A stretch of 21,582 nt of DNA from Chara braunii. Lineage: Eukaryota; Streptophyta; Charophyceae; Charales; Characeae. The DNA lies in assembly GCA_003427395.1 (NCBI GenBank), contig BFEA01000351.1, positions 1,080,520 through 1,102,101 of the forward strand. The letters are read 5' to 3'. Below, one piece after another: positions 1-9,590 of this stretch (positions are counted from its first letter, which is position 1; each line of letters opens with the position of its first letter). The position numbers and the translations under genes were made by a program. The notes below the pieces were generated by a model that searched no databases, was not told the origin of the DNA, and was given only the letters and a program-made list of their open reading frames with translations.

Positions 1-1094
1 CCAGACACTATGTATGGAAGTTAGGGGTGAGTGACACACACTGTCCTGAGAGAAAATTTGTGAGCAATGGATAGGAAGCGCTGGGCGCACCAGGGAAAAG
101 ACACTTGTTTTATTTGTGTCCCCCTTGGGACTTGTGATTACATGTTGGGATTTCGAGCGTCCTGCCATTTGGAAGGAAAAGAGGGGTCTGCACTGGCCGG
201 TTTGGGTTGGAAACGTCGTCCCCTTTTGTAACCTGCCGTGGGTTCGTATGTGGAGGTCAGGCCACCGAGCTATCGGACGAGAGTTTGTTACGTCGGTTGA
301 TTAGTAGCATTCTCGTTCGAGCGGTGATGAGCTTTGGCTCGATGATCTGTCGGGCGGGGTGTGAAATCTCCTCAGGCGGGGCTTAGCCTGTTGGCTGGCG
401 GAGGGAGTACCACTACACGCGGGCACAGACGGAGCCTCGGGGACAATTAGTAGCTTCTCGTAGCTTGGTTTGGGAAAGGCTGTTCCTTATCGGACCGATG
501 GAAGTGAGTGCCTGCACGACTCACTCCAATGGCCCTACGGAGATGTGCGGGGTGATTCCCGAGATTAATGGTGGGTACACGAGCGACAAGTTGGGATGGG
601 GTATTCTGGGCAAGAAGGTGAGGGTGACCCCCCATTGGAGTCTGGGTACCGCGCTTGCAACGGTTAAGCTGTGCTTGAGGTATGGGATAAAACTTTCCCG
701 ATAGTAACAGTGGAGAGACCATTTCCGGGGGAAAGGTCGGTGAGGAGATGACCGACCTGTGTGCGACGTTTGCCTGAATTTTGCTTTTCGTGTCTCGCTC
801 TGTAAAGTTACATGATAAATGTTGGTTGGGGACTGAGCTTCTGAGTTTATTCTCACCTCCAAATCTAAGTCCGCATGAGTGAGAGAACATGATGATAAAG
901 ACTGGATAGGAGTCAGAAGGAAATGAAACCATGAAAAAATAATGCCGACTGAGGATGATCGATTGAGGGTATGATAGGGCAGCGGCGCTTGGGAAAAGGG
1001 TAGAAAATGCTGAGGAGACCCAGGGGAGGGATCCGAAAGTAATTCTCATTTAGGAGGGAGGCAATCTGACCATGAGGGGCTGTGTGGTGCTCTC
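1..1094. other. 5' flank without a supportable gene
   Basis: I see no recognisable coding region, RNA gene or mobile-element motif here. Open frames exist on both strands (the longest is about 200 codons on the minus strand, 447-1049), but none shows a known motif or a family-like pattern. No TG...CA-bounded segment that reappears 3' of the pol gene was found, so I cannot call this a 5' LTR. It lies directly upstream of the first of four tandem paralogous genes and could hold their promoter or leader. Confidence 0.5.
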
Positions 1095-1127
1095 ATGTGG
1101 AAACAGGATAGGCGCCGGAAAAACAAG

Positions 1128-1940
1128 ATGGCGCGATGGTTGTCGCCCCCCGTCTACTCTAGCGGTCCGCAAATGCCCATAGATGTAAGGGAAGGGGTAT
1201 CTGTCGTTCTCCCGGAGGAAGGAACGTGGACGGACCTAGAGCCAACTTATGAAACCGTGATGCTGGACAAGAAGGACGCGTTCCTCTGGATAGAGACGAT
1301 CTGGACTGAGGTCAGCCTGACAAGACTTTCATCTAGCTTGATGGACCTAGAATTCCTGGGAGCGGTGGAAGCTCGAGGATGGGTCTACGTATACCAGGAA
1401 ATGGAAAATGCAATGGTTGTGGGACTAGTATTGGGCACGACACCAAATCAGTTGTTTAAGCAAGCGGAACGGGAGGTGGTATGAGCGGCATGTCAGCGGG
1501 CGGAAATGGAGATGGAAAAGATGGAGGTGCGAGTGGAACTCGGAGACCGGAAAAATATGAGACGCCCCCTTAGGACGATGAGATGCGTGCTACCCCCGTT
1601 TTTTGTGGATGCAGTCTTTGGGACCAAGGATAGATTGGAACGGATATGTCAGTCGATGACGCGCCTGAGGCTGTACCAATGTGCTAGACATGACTTCTTT
1701 AGACTGTCGGTGGAAGCGGGGCTGCTTGAAGGAAACTGGGCGGAAGAATTAGCTGAGGTATTAAACCTCCTCAGCGCGGACGAAATTTTTGTTCCCAGTT
1801 CGGTGCATTGGCAGATAGTTTACTGGAATGTGGCGGCGGGGGAAACCTTCTTAGAGGGGGTGAAGGACCTGTTCTCAGATGAAGAAGGGGATTTCAGTGA
1901 CGATGAGGAAGCAGATGAGATAGAGGACTGGGATTTCTGA
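1128..1940 (+). pseudogene. M1: first tandem copy of unrecognised two-part gene family
   Basis: Unrecognised gene. Start set at ATG 1128 (Met-Ala-Arg-Trp) because copies 2-4 also begin Met-Ala; an in-frame upstream ATG lies at 1095. The N-terminal half carries the family pattern G-V-S-V followed by a Trp-rich segment. The C-terminal half carries LPPFFVDAVFG, then an FFRLS segment, then a GVKDLF end. These line up with VPHFMVDLVFG, FYDVS and GVADLF in copy 4. The halves are in one frame, separated by an in-frame TGA at 1482-1484. The tail is strongly acidic (DEEG...DDEEADEIED), unlike the other copies. The next copy starts 57 bp downstream on the same strand. Function unknown; probably a pseudogene unless the TGA is bypassed or lies in an intron. 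Confidence 0.65.
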
Positions 1941-1996
1941 AAAGGGGAAGGGGCTTACCCAGGGATGGGCTGTCACCTATGTGCAGGTAGGAAGCA

Positions 1997-2752
1997 ATGG
2001 CCTGGGAGCGCGAGCTGTGGGACTGCATACCCAAGGGATAGTAGCCGAGACGGGTCGGAAGGGGAATAGAAATGTCCATACCAGCAGATAATGAATGGAG
2101 AGGGACCACGTGTGACTGGGTAGGGGCTGAAATTTTGCCCGAATTGTCGTACCTATGGGTAGAACGTGTCTGGAACCCGCTAAGGGAGGAGGAAGGATGA
2201 GAAGAGATTGCGGAGGGAGAGGTGGAGTCAGTCGGGACGATCGTTTTGGCTGAACAAGGCTGACACCTGTTTTGAAGAGCACTCGTGGCAAGGCAGAACC
2301 CGATGTGGCTTCTAGGGGATGATGAGGCAAGGGCTCGACGAGCGGGCAAGAAGTTTGCTAACAAGGGTTGGGATGTGGTCAGTAGTAGAGTGGTAATGGG
2401 TGGATGGAAGGAATTTAGCCCCTCCTGCCAGCGAGTCAAGACCTGGGTACCCGAATTCGTAGTGGATTGGTTTGGGGGCTTCGACCATGTCGAGGAAGTA
2501 GCGAGTACTATGGGGCGGGTACATGTGAATTGCGCTTGGCTAACGGAAGAGTTCTATAAAACATCTCTGAAATATGGGCCGTTCCATGGCGATAGAGCCT
2601 GGGAGGTTCTCGTCATTTTGGACATCGAAAGGAATGACCGGACGGAAGTGGTCCCGGAAATCAGGGAGGCTATAATTCGCCGCGAGATAGCCGCCACACC
2701 TTGCTAGGTAGACAATGTGTTTAAGCTGTTCGAGGTACTGTGGTTTGACTAA
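1997..2752 (+). pseudogene. M2: second tandem copy, multiply interrupted
   Basis: Unrecognised, but clearly homologous to the neighbouring copies. ATG 1997 (Met-Ala-Trp-Glu) opens a single frame running to TAA 2750-2752, interrupted by TAG TAG at 2039-2044, TGA at 2198, 2261 and 2273, and TAG at 2705. Ignoring stops, the N-half pattern GIEMSIP, a Trp-Val segment and a WNPL segment align with GIEVSLS and WNPD in copy 3. The C-half has MGGWKEF, VPEFVVDWFGG, FYKTSLKYGPFHG, AWEVL and RREI, matching MGGW/VGGWREF, VPHFMVDLVFG and AWELL in copy 4. The TGA at 2261 falls exactly where copies 3 and 4 have Trp after Gly, so TGG to TGA is the simplest explanation. Role unknown; not translatable as one protein. 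Confidence 0.65.
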
Positions 2753-2874
2753 GAGCAGAAAAGGTTGTGGGGCCAGGCAAGTATGGGAGAATTGCTAACA
2801 CAAGGGAATGGAATGCCTGGCCATTGTAGGGGTTGGTGCGAATTGTGGGCCAGGAGACCAAGGACGAGCATGCG

Positions 2875-3644
2875 ATGGCACGAAGAAGGACGTTTCTTGA
2901 AGATCGCCCCCTAGACATTGAGCCACCTAGGGAAGTAGAGGGTGGGATAGAAGTTAGTCTGTCGGCCGTGAGCGAAGGATGGCACCCGGTGGCGGACTGG
3001 GTCAGGGTTGAGCTTATGAAAAATATGGTTTACCTGGTAACAAGGGTCGAGTGGCGTGCGGATGAGCATGGGGAGTGGAACCCGGACCCGCGGGGGCATG
3101 TGCGTGCAGACAGACGATTGTATGTGTTCGAGGATGGGTGGCGCGAGTTTGGGGTTCTATTGGCATCAGGGGAAGACCCATTGAGTATATTCGAAGGGGC
3201 ATAGCAGTTAGTATGAGAGGCGGGATTTAAGTTCGCGGATCCGGGATTCGATGACGTGACGACAGGTCTTAGGGTAGCCATGGTCGAAAGTTTTGAATTG
3301 CTAGTGAAAATATTCGGATGAGGCTGCCGCCTTTTCTGCTGGATCGACTAGGCGGCCTGAAACTTGTCAGACGGGCGGTGGAAGACATCGCCAGCCTGAC
3401 ATATGAAGAAACGATGATACACCAAGAATACTATCCGGCCTTCCTAGAGATGGGGCCATTCAGCGGAGAGCAGAAGTATGAGGTGCTGCGAATCCTGCAC
3501 GCTGTGTTTACCACTAGACCAAGGGCTCCGGTTGTAGGCAGTGAGGTTCTGTGGGGCGTCGTCCGACGGGAAATAAGTCGGGGGATGACGTACGTAGACG
3601 ACCTACATCGATTGTATGAGCCGACGGAGGTAGGAACAGGCTGA
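2875..3644 (+). pseudogene. M3: third tandem copy, stop plus frameshift
   Basis: Unrecognised family member. ATG 2875 encodes Met-Ala-Arg-Arg-Arg, close to the Met-Ala-Met-Arg-Arg start of copy 4. The N-half is intact: EGGIEVSLS, DWVRVEL, then EDGWREFGVLLASGEDPLSIF, which parallels ELGWHMLGTELALGHGLLPIF of copy 4. It stops at TAG 3202-3204. The frame then continues through TGA 3214 to a segment resembling GLRTRVEVGGWREF, and shifts frame near 3310-3320. After that the C-half resumes with LPPFLLDRLGG, a YYPAFLEMGPFSG segment, YEVLRIL, VVRREI and a final DDLHRLYE. It ends at TGA 3642-3644, 147 bp before copy 4. Function unknown. Confidence 0.65.
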
Positions 3645-3791
3645 TAAAAGAGCCGAGGAAGGGGAAGGGGATAGAGAGGAAAGGAAGCGTCAAGCTAAGG
3701 ATCAGGGAGTCGCTCAGGTAAGGGCCGAAGAATAAATGAAATAAGCAAACTCGCGTGCTGTTTAAACTGTGCAGGGGACCACGAAATCGAA

Positions 3792-4577
3792 ATGGCGATG
3801 AGACGCGCCCGGATGTCGCGACGGCCCACGCACCCCCGACACCCCACGGAAAGCGGAGACGGATGGGAGGTATCGCTCCCAGCAAGCTACAGGGTCCGAG
3901 GGATCAATACCGAATGGAGAGCCGTAACCTTGGGAAGGGACCAGGTGTTCATGATGGTGGAATGCTTGTGGGATGGTATGAGGATTAATAGAGGACCCGG
4001 GGACGATCTATACACGGATCTTAGGGTGACGAGGACCGTATACCTACCAGAGCTTGGGTGGCACATGCTAGGAACGGAGTTAGCGCTTGGGCATGGGCTT
4101 TTACCGATCTTCCAGAGGGCTACTAGGATATTAAACCGAGTAGGCCAGGAAGTGCGGGGAAGAAGGAACGTGGGATTGAGAACCCGGGTGGAGGTAGGAG
4201 GTTGGCGAGAGTTTAAGGCCCCAATGACACGGTTGAGATGCCGAGTGCCTCACTTCATGGTAGACCTGGTATTCGGCAGTCTCCCACGGGCAAAAGATCT
4301 GGTGGACTCGACCCTGGTTTGGATTCACCACTTCCGGCCGCAGACAACGGGCATGTTCTATGATGTGTCGGTTAGACATAGACCCTTTTGGGGGAATCAA
4401 GCCTGGGAATTGCTTGAACTCATCGAAATCTTGATATTCGGATTGCCCTGCTTATCGTTTGAGCAATACAAGTCAATAATCATCAGGGAAATAGAGATGG
4501 GAGAAAATTACCTTGCCGGGGTGGCTGACTTGTTCGAGGAACTGGACGAACAGGGCAGGCCTGAGGGACTAGCGTGA
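3792..4577 (+). CDS. M4: intact fourth copy of unrecognised two-part protein, 261 aa
   Basis: The only uninterrupted member of the tandem family; I do not recognise a described domain. It has a basic N-terminus (residues 1-20, many Arg), an N-domain (about 23-110: GWEVSLPASY, a Trp-rich middle, GWHMLGTELALG), a basic linker (111-132), and a C-domain (about 133-250: VEVGGWREF, VPHFMVDLVFG at 152-162, FYDVS, PFWGNQAWELL at 198-208, REIEMGENY at 232-240, GVADLFEE). There is no signal peptide and no obvious membrane helix; it looks soluble. ATG 3792 is chosen because copies 1-3 also begin Met-Ala about 20-25 residues before the first conserved motif. A single exon is assumed. It lies 250 bp upstream of the gag leader of the retroelement, same strand. 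It could be a host gene, or an accessory gene of the element. Confidence 0.6.
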   Translation: MAMRRARMSRRPTHPRHPTESGDGWEVSLPASYRVRGINTEWRAVTLGRDQVFMMVECLWDGMRINRGPGDDLYTDLRVTRTVYLPELGWHMLGTELALGHGLLPIFQRATRILNRVGQEVRGRRNVGLRTRVEVGGWREFKAPMTRLRCRVPHFMVDLVFGSLPRAKDLVDSTLVWIHHFRPQTTGMFYDVSVRHRPFWGNQAWELLELIEILIFGLPCLSFEQYKSIIIREIEMGENYLAGVADLFEELDEQGRPEGLA

Positions 4578-4828
4578 GAAGAGGTGCCAGGGGGAAGATG
4601 GGAAAAGTAAAGGATGAGTATTAAGATAAGAGGGTAGCCATCAGCAAAAGGGGGGGCAGTGGTTGGAGTTCCGCCCCACCTGACGATGCAACAGGAAGGA
4701 ACTAGGAAGACCACCCGCACCAGGAATGCCGGGGCATTTGGGTGCCAGAGAGCCGAAAGGGCTATCCTCAAGGGGAAAGCCACTGGGCTCAGACACCGCC
4801 CTGAGAGCTGAGGCAGGGCAACGACAAA
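4578..4828. other. Gap between M4 and gag leader
   Basis: About 250 bp, purine-rich on the plus strand, without a motif I recognise. If the retroelement starts here, a 5' LTR and primer-binding site would be expected. I did not see the common plant initiator-Met PBS (beginning TGGTATCAGAG) nor a segment repeated downstream of pol. Confidence 0.4.
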
Positions 4829-5520
4829 ATGACAGATCTCAGCAGCAAGTCCCCTGACGGAGGAAAATCTAAACGGTGTCCTGTGAAAGAAAAGACAGGA
4901 GTGTTGTCCCGACTTATGAAAGACGGAAAAAGGCATGGAAACAACCGGGTTTTAGGGCTGGAACTAGGGAAGCCATGAACAACCGACCATTTTTCGCAAA
5001 AACTTTTTTCCATGTGCAGGCTAGGTAAAGAAATGACGCCGTAAGAACAGGACGACAACCAGCAGAACAGAGGGAGTCAGGGTACGAATAGGGACGAGGA
5101 ACAGAACGAGGGGTCGGATCAGGAATCAGCAAAGTCAGAAGGGACCAGAGAAGAAGGGAAGAGCCTCTCCACAGGGGAAAGTTCAGGAAAGTTGAGGGTA
5201 GCGAAAGGGGACCGCATGAGAATAGGAAAGGGAGGGACGACGAAAAGGGAAGTCCTCGGAACTCCGGAGGAACCACGCCCAAGAAAACGAAAGTCTCGGA
5301 TGCACGCCGCAAATTGGCAGAAATAGAAAGGCGGACCGCAAAATACAAGCCGAGACTGATTGAACAAATGATGGCTGGGAATGAAGAGGATCCCAAGGGG
5401 ACGGGTCGCGAGAGGGACGCAGGACCAGTCAGGGCAAAGCCAGGTACGGAGCAAGAGATAACAGCCATAAGGGAACACCCAACAAGAAGGGGAAGGAAAA
5501 GGGGGAGTCCCCGGCTATAG
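4829..5520 (+). pseudogene. Gag N-terminal leader region, low complexity and frame-broken
   Basis: ATG 4829 opens a 49-codon frame to TGA 4976-4978. From about 5092 a second frame stays open to TAG 5518-5520; it is lysine/arginine/glutamate-rich and contains the helical segment DARRKLAEIERRTAKYKPRL (about 5300-5360). A competing open frame runs 5045-5323, as purine-rich DNA has few stops. From about 5460 the frame matching the downstream Gag core is open (KKGKEKGESPAIEAEK...), so a frameshift near 5450-5500 joins the charged helix to the Gag core. A highly charged N-terminal region before the capsid-like core is common in plant Gag proteins, and I read this segment that way. The exact start is undecided. 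Confidence 0.45.
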
Positions 5521-7238
5521 AGGCAGAAAAGGCCATGACCCCGCCGGCTATTGACAGCGGCACTAGTCGTCTGCCCGCCACATCCAAAGCAACGAAGGGA
5601 TGCGATGGACTCTGGAGTCTCTGAGAGAGGGCGTTAGTTTGGTTTGATCCAGAGGGTACGCCAAAGACTGGGGAAAAGCAGAAGGAAGGCAGGGAAGGAG
5701 AGGGGAATAGTGTGGTCGGTGAGGCGGGTAGCTCTGAAGGGGGACTTAAAAGGATAGTAGCCACCCTCACCCGGGCTCTGAATAAGAATCAGGGGTATCT
5801 CACAGATGCAAAGAAGAAACTCACTTTTGATGGGGCAAACATCACGAAATTCCTGATAGATTACGATAACCTGGCAGCGTTGTTGAAATGGACTGAGGAA
5901 GAGAAGATGAACCACTTAGGGCAGCACGTATCGCTCAGCTTAGGAAGGGACATTATGGCTATCGTCGCCTTTAGTGGCTCGTGGAAAGAAACCCGAAATG
6001 AGATGATGAGGAAGTACCTGAAGGCAGAGAAAATATCGACAGAGGCCGAATCAGCAGCGGTTCAAAGGAAAAACTATGCGACTTACAATGATTTCCTAAG
6101 GGCATTCACTCTAGTGGCACTGCGAATCCTCGGGGTGACGGACCGTATAATGAGTAAGTACTTTCTCAGGCAGTTCTCCGAGTTCGAGAAGGATAAGATC
6201 CTGTCAGCCTACCAGCAGACCAGCAAGTTCGAATACACAAAGGACGTGGACTTCAACACCATAACAGACCTAGCAGAAAAGACAATGGTGACCGAGATGC
6301 TAGCCCTGCTCAAGGAAGGGGAGGTTATAGATCTGACTGGGAAGACGAAAGATAAGGTTAAGAAGGGGATAGAGAGCATGCACGAACGAGTGCACGGGGT
6401 TGACAGCAAGATGGAAAGAGTGGAAAATGTGTTGTTAGTAATGCAAGCGCAAGTGTCCAGACCCGTCCTCCCGCCCCAAGAGACCGTAGTTCCGGCAGCT
6501 GTAGCTAATCAGGGATTTGGCAGGAGGGACCCGGCCAATGAACGATGCAGGTACTGCACAATGATTGGACAATTCGTGAGGGTTTGCCCAAGACTCAATC
6601 ACGATATGGAGCGGCAGAGGTGCAGGAGGTCCCTCAAAGGCGAGATTCTCGGACCCCAGGGGAAGCGTGTAAATTGGAACTCGCCAGGAGGGCTGCGGCA
6701 AGCCGTCATCCTCTTGACTAACTTAGATATAGCTTCCATAGAAGCGGAGCCGGTAGCCGAGATTGTCTGGGACCAACCAAGGGGACGCGGACCACAGGCC
6801 AATTTTATCCTAGAAGGCAATGGGCAGGATAGGGTAAATATCACCACTCGACAAACCGGCGCAGAAAAGAAGCTTATTCAAGATACAGTAATGAAAGAAC
6901 TCGCAGGGACTAGCGCAGACCAGCAAGAGACCAAAGCCGAGGAACAAGAGAAGGTCTATGGGAAAGGAAGGGAGGAGGAACCGGTAGACAAAGTTACGGC
7001 AGCAAAGAAGAAGTTCAGGTATCAAATTCCAATCCTGACTTCGCCTGAAATCGATGGCACCCTGAGTAAGCTGTTGGGTACCATGATATCAGTGTCCTTT
7101 CAGACCATGCTGCAAGCCAGCCCAAGACTGCTTAAAGGACTCAGGCAGTTGCTAACGCGTAAGCGCTCCTTTTAGGCCATGCTGCAAGCGAGCCCAAGAC
7201 TGCTTAAAGGACTCAGGAAGTTGCTAACACGTAAGTAC
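5521..7238 (+). pseudogene. Gag core with degenerate CCHC zinc knuckle
   Basis: Structural polyprotein of the retroelement; Gag forms the virus-like particle and binds RNA in the cytoplasm. The uninterrupted part begins at 5712 (a GTG, not a real start) and runs to TAG 7173. Upstream it is open in the same frame apart from TGA near 5623. A capsid-like region holds LTFDGANITKFLIDYDNLAA, KWTEEEKMNHL, and an SWKETRNEMMRKYL helix, the usual Ty3-type gag pattern. A zinc knuckle follows at residues 279-292 of the 487-residue stretch: C-X2-C-X4-Q-X4-C, where the expected His is Gln (CAA). A 72-bp tandem duplication (7095-7166 and 7167-7238) ends this segment; its second copy carries the TAG stop. 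The frame then continues into the protease. Confidence 0.8.
7095..7238 (+). repeat. 72-bp in-frame tandem duplication in gag-pro
   Basis: Two units, 7095-7166 and 7167-7238, nearly identical, each 24 codons (unit begins TCC TTT CAG ACC ATG CTG; second unit TCC TTT TAG GCC ATG CTG). Each encodes MLQASPRLLKGLR followed by QLLTRK or KLLTRK. The duplication preserves frame, and the stop is a CAG-to-TAG change in the second unit. Confidence 0.95.
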
Positions 7239-7802
7239 GTAGAGGTAGAGGAGGCCCCGGAACCGCAGGAGCATGAGACGGAAGAGGCAGAGGCACCCCA
7301 AGGCGTCTCCAAGCTCCAAAGAATTCCCGGGGATCTGGACGACTTGGAGAAAGTTTTTGCGGACATCCGCCTATGCCTACCGGATAGTGAAGGTGGCGAA
7401 GTCATGAGGGCGTCACCCGGGATAAAGCTTAGCTTCCATGCATTATTTGTAGGGAAACTTAAAGTCCAAATCCGAACCCACTACATTGACGTGTTAGTGG
7501 ACGGCGGTGCATAAATCACACTCATACGATGAGATTTCGCAACAGTCACGGGGTGCACGGTAAACAAGGAAGTAGCAGGGAGTATCCGGGGAGCCGGTGG
7601 TGAAATCCCTTTCACAGGATATGTCACCAAATGTGCAGTCAAGGCGGGAATCCGGGAATCCATCTGGTCCTTTCAACGGATGACCGTGATGGAAGAAATG
7701 GATCATGACATAATCCTCGGGAGACCGTGGTGGGCCAATATAGAAATGATAGGAATGCATCTGCATGACGACACATACATGGTAGACATAGGGACCAAGT
7801 GA
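7239..7802 (+). pseudogene. Retropepsin-like aspartic protease
   Basis: Polyprotein-processing protease of the retroelement. In the same frame as Gag, an acidic linker (VEVEEAPEPQEHETEEAEAP) leads to KLSFHALFVG, then IDVLVDGGA, the active-site loop in place of the usual D-T/S-G-A. The next codon is TAA (7512-7514), where the family normally has Glu or Gln, followed by ITLIR and TGA 7530. The partner motif MDHDIILGRPWW is clear at about 7704-7740. The domain ends at TGA 7800-7802. The Gly in DGGA is unusual: retropepsins normally need Ser or Thr there. With two stops around the active site, this copy cannot yield an active protease by normal translation. Confidence 0.8.
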
Positions 7803-8324
7803 CCGGCCGCGGAGAACTCCTCCTACTTCTTGGGACCCTCCAAAGGGCAAATTGGCAACCTGGTCGCCAATATTCGAAGAGAGTGCGCGGAAGGGGGCAT
7901 TTACACGGATGGAAGGTATAAAGGAGAGAGTAGAAATCATGATTAAGGAGGCCTTCAGCAAAAATGAGTGGATCAAAATGGGTCTGCCTCTGAAGAAAAG
8001 GAGGCAAGAGGACGAGGTCCTAGGGGTTATGGTTGCAAAAAAAAAGTCGGAAGTTGAACTTGGGGCCAGCCTGCCCAAGGCGAAGGAAGGCCAGAAGGAA
8101 ATGTCAAAAGTAATCCTTGAAGTCCCAGACTTGCTACAACTTATTAAAGCTATTAGATATCACAAAGTTGGGGTAGACTCGGCAACACTTGCCAAGTTCG
8201 AGGATGAGGTCCGAAAGGGCTATTGCCTGAATGGAAAGATAGTTAGCATCCAGCCCCGCATCATGGAGGTAGCAAGGTCAATCCCGACCGTTCATTTTTT
8301 AGGAGAACAATCCCAGAAGGCAGT
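7803..8324 (+). pseudogene. Protease-RT connector, frameshifted
   Basis: After the protease the zero frame continues (GQIGNLVANIRRECAEGG) to TAA 7944. From 7852 another frame is open to TAG 8344-8346, encoding a lysine-rich, helix-prone segment (EGIKERVEIMIKEAFSK, KKRRQEDEVLGVMVAKKK, VPDLLQLIKAIRYHKV). The original frame resumes before 8325 and enters the RT region (KYKPVGKKAKPVSI). So two frameshifts, near 7850-7940 and 8250-8325, bracket about 130 codons. No known catalytic motif is seen. In Ty3-type pol proteins this position is a spacer between protease and the RT fingers. Confidence 0.6.
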
Positions 8325-9590
8325 GTGCGAAAGTACAAACCCGTAGGAAAGAAGGCTAAGCCGGTCTCGATCCTAGTGGAGACATCAAAGGAAGAGGCCT
8401 TGGAAAAGGAGGAGGAGGTCATGCGGGTAATAAGGGAGAGGCGAGCAACGGAAGGGCATCGGATACCTGATGAAGTAGCAGAAACCATGAAAATAGGGGT
8501 GGAAGGGTTCTTAACAACAGAGGAAACTCAGTTGATAAGGAGGGCGTGCCAAGAGTTTCATCTAGCCTTTGCCTTCAATGATCACCAGAAAGGACGGTTA
8601 GATGCGAAATTAATTCCCCCTGTTAAGATCTACACGGTAGAGCATGACTGTTGGAATGATAAAGGGTCTGCCTATGAGTTTGGGATAGCGGCAGAGGTCA
8701 CCGACCTGCTTAGAGCCAAGATAGATTCATTCGTGGTTGAACCCACCGCATCCCCCTATGCGCACAAGTGGTTCATTTTCCGGAAGCCCAACAAGACGCT
8801 CAAGTGGATCCAAAACTTGCAGAAGCTAAATGTGGTAACAATTAGGGACGCGAGTTCGCTCCCACAGGCGGACTTGCTGGCCGAATCGCATGCTGGACGG
8901 AGTATCTACTCCCTTATAGATCTATACTCAGGATATGACAAGTTGTCGCTCGACGCAAGGGATAGACCGTACACCGCCATGCACACACCAGTAGGGCAGT
9001 TGCAGATGCAAGTGACTCCTATGGGTTTCACGAATGCGGTGGCAGAGGCGCAGAGGAGAATGCTGGCTGTAGCAGGAGATATGTTCCCAAAGAAATGTGA
9101 GCCATATATAAACGATAACCCCATAAAGGGTACGCAAAATAAGGATGAGACAGAGGTTGAGTCGGGTGTGCGAAAGTTTGTCTGGGATCACCTGCAGATT
9201 ATCAAAGATCTCTTGCAGCGGTTCCTGGTTTATAATATTACCGCAAGTGGACCAAAGAGCATCTTGGCTGTTCCGGAGGTAACCATATTGGGGTTTCGCT
9301 GTGGGGCTTATGGGAGACGACCCGACCCAGCAAAGACAGATAAGATCTCCCAGTGGCCGACACCCCTGCACACCACGACGGAAGTACGAGCCTTCCTAGG
9401 GGTGGTCGGGTTCTGGAGGATCTTCATCAAAAGATTCGCAAAGATAGCAGAGCCTATCCGTGCGATGATCAGAGAGGGTGGCACTATGGAATGGACCGAG
9501 GATAGAGAAGCGGCAGCCCAGACCCTTAAAGACATCCTGTCTTCCGATCAGGTCACCCTAGCAGCACCCTGTTTCAACGATGAGGTATGA
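8325..9590 (+). pseudogene. Reverse transcriptase with altered catalytic box (YIND)
   Basis: RNA/DNA-dependent DNA polymerase domain of the Ty3/gypsy pol, the longest intact stretch (421 codons; the GTG at 8325 is internal, not a true start). Fingers and palm are well preserved: VVEPTASPYAHKWFIFRKPN, LKWIQNLQKLNVVTIRD, IYSLIDLYSGYD with first catalytic Asp (residue 199), and YTAMHTPVGQLQMQVTPMGF. The [FY]-x-D-D box reads Y-I-N-D-N (residues 261-265): the first Asp is Asn (AAC), a single G-to-A change from GAC, which should abolish metal binding. The RT connection follows (TILGFRCGAYGRRPDPAKTD, VRAFLGVVGFWRIFI). The stretch ends at TGA 9588; RNase H continues in the same frame. Confidence 0.9.

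Noticed and set aside
465-704. 79-codon plus-strand frame as an extra upstream copy of the M family
   Set aside because: None of the family landmarks (GxxVS, VPxFxVD, AWExL) is present.
447-1049. 200-codon open frame on the minus strand
   Set aside because: No family-like motif, no conserved pattern, opposite to all supported genes, and explained by few stops opposite purine-rich DNA.
4914-5478. Hydrophobic minus-strand frames suggesting membrane proteins
   Set aside because: Complement of a Lys/Glu-rich Gag leader; hydrophobicity is a strand-composition artefact.
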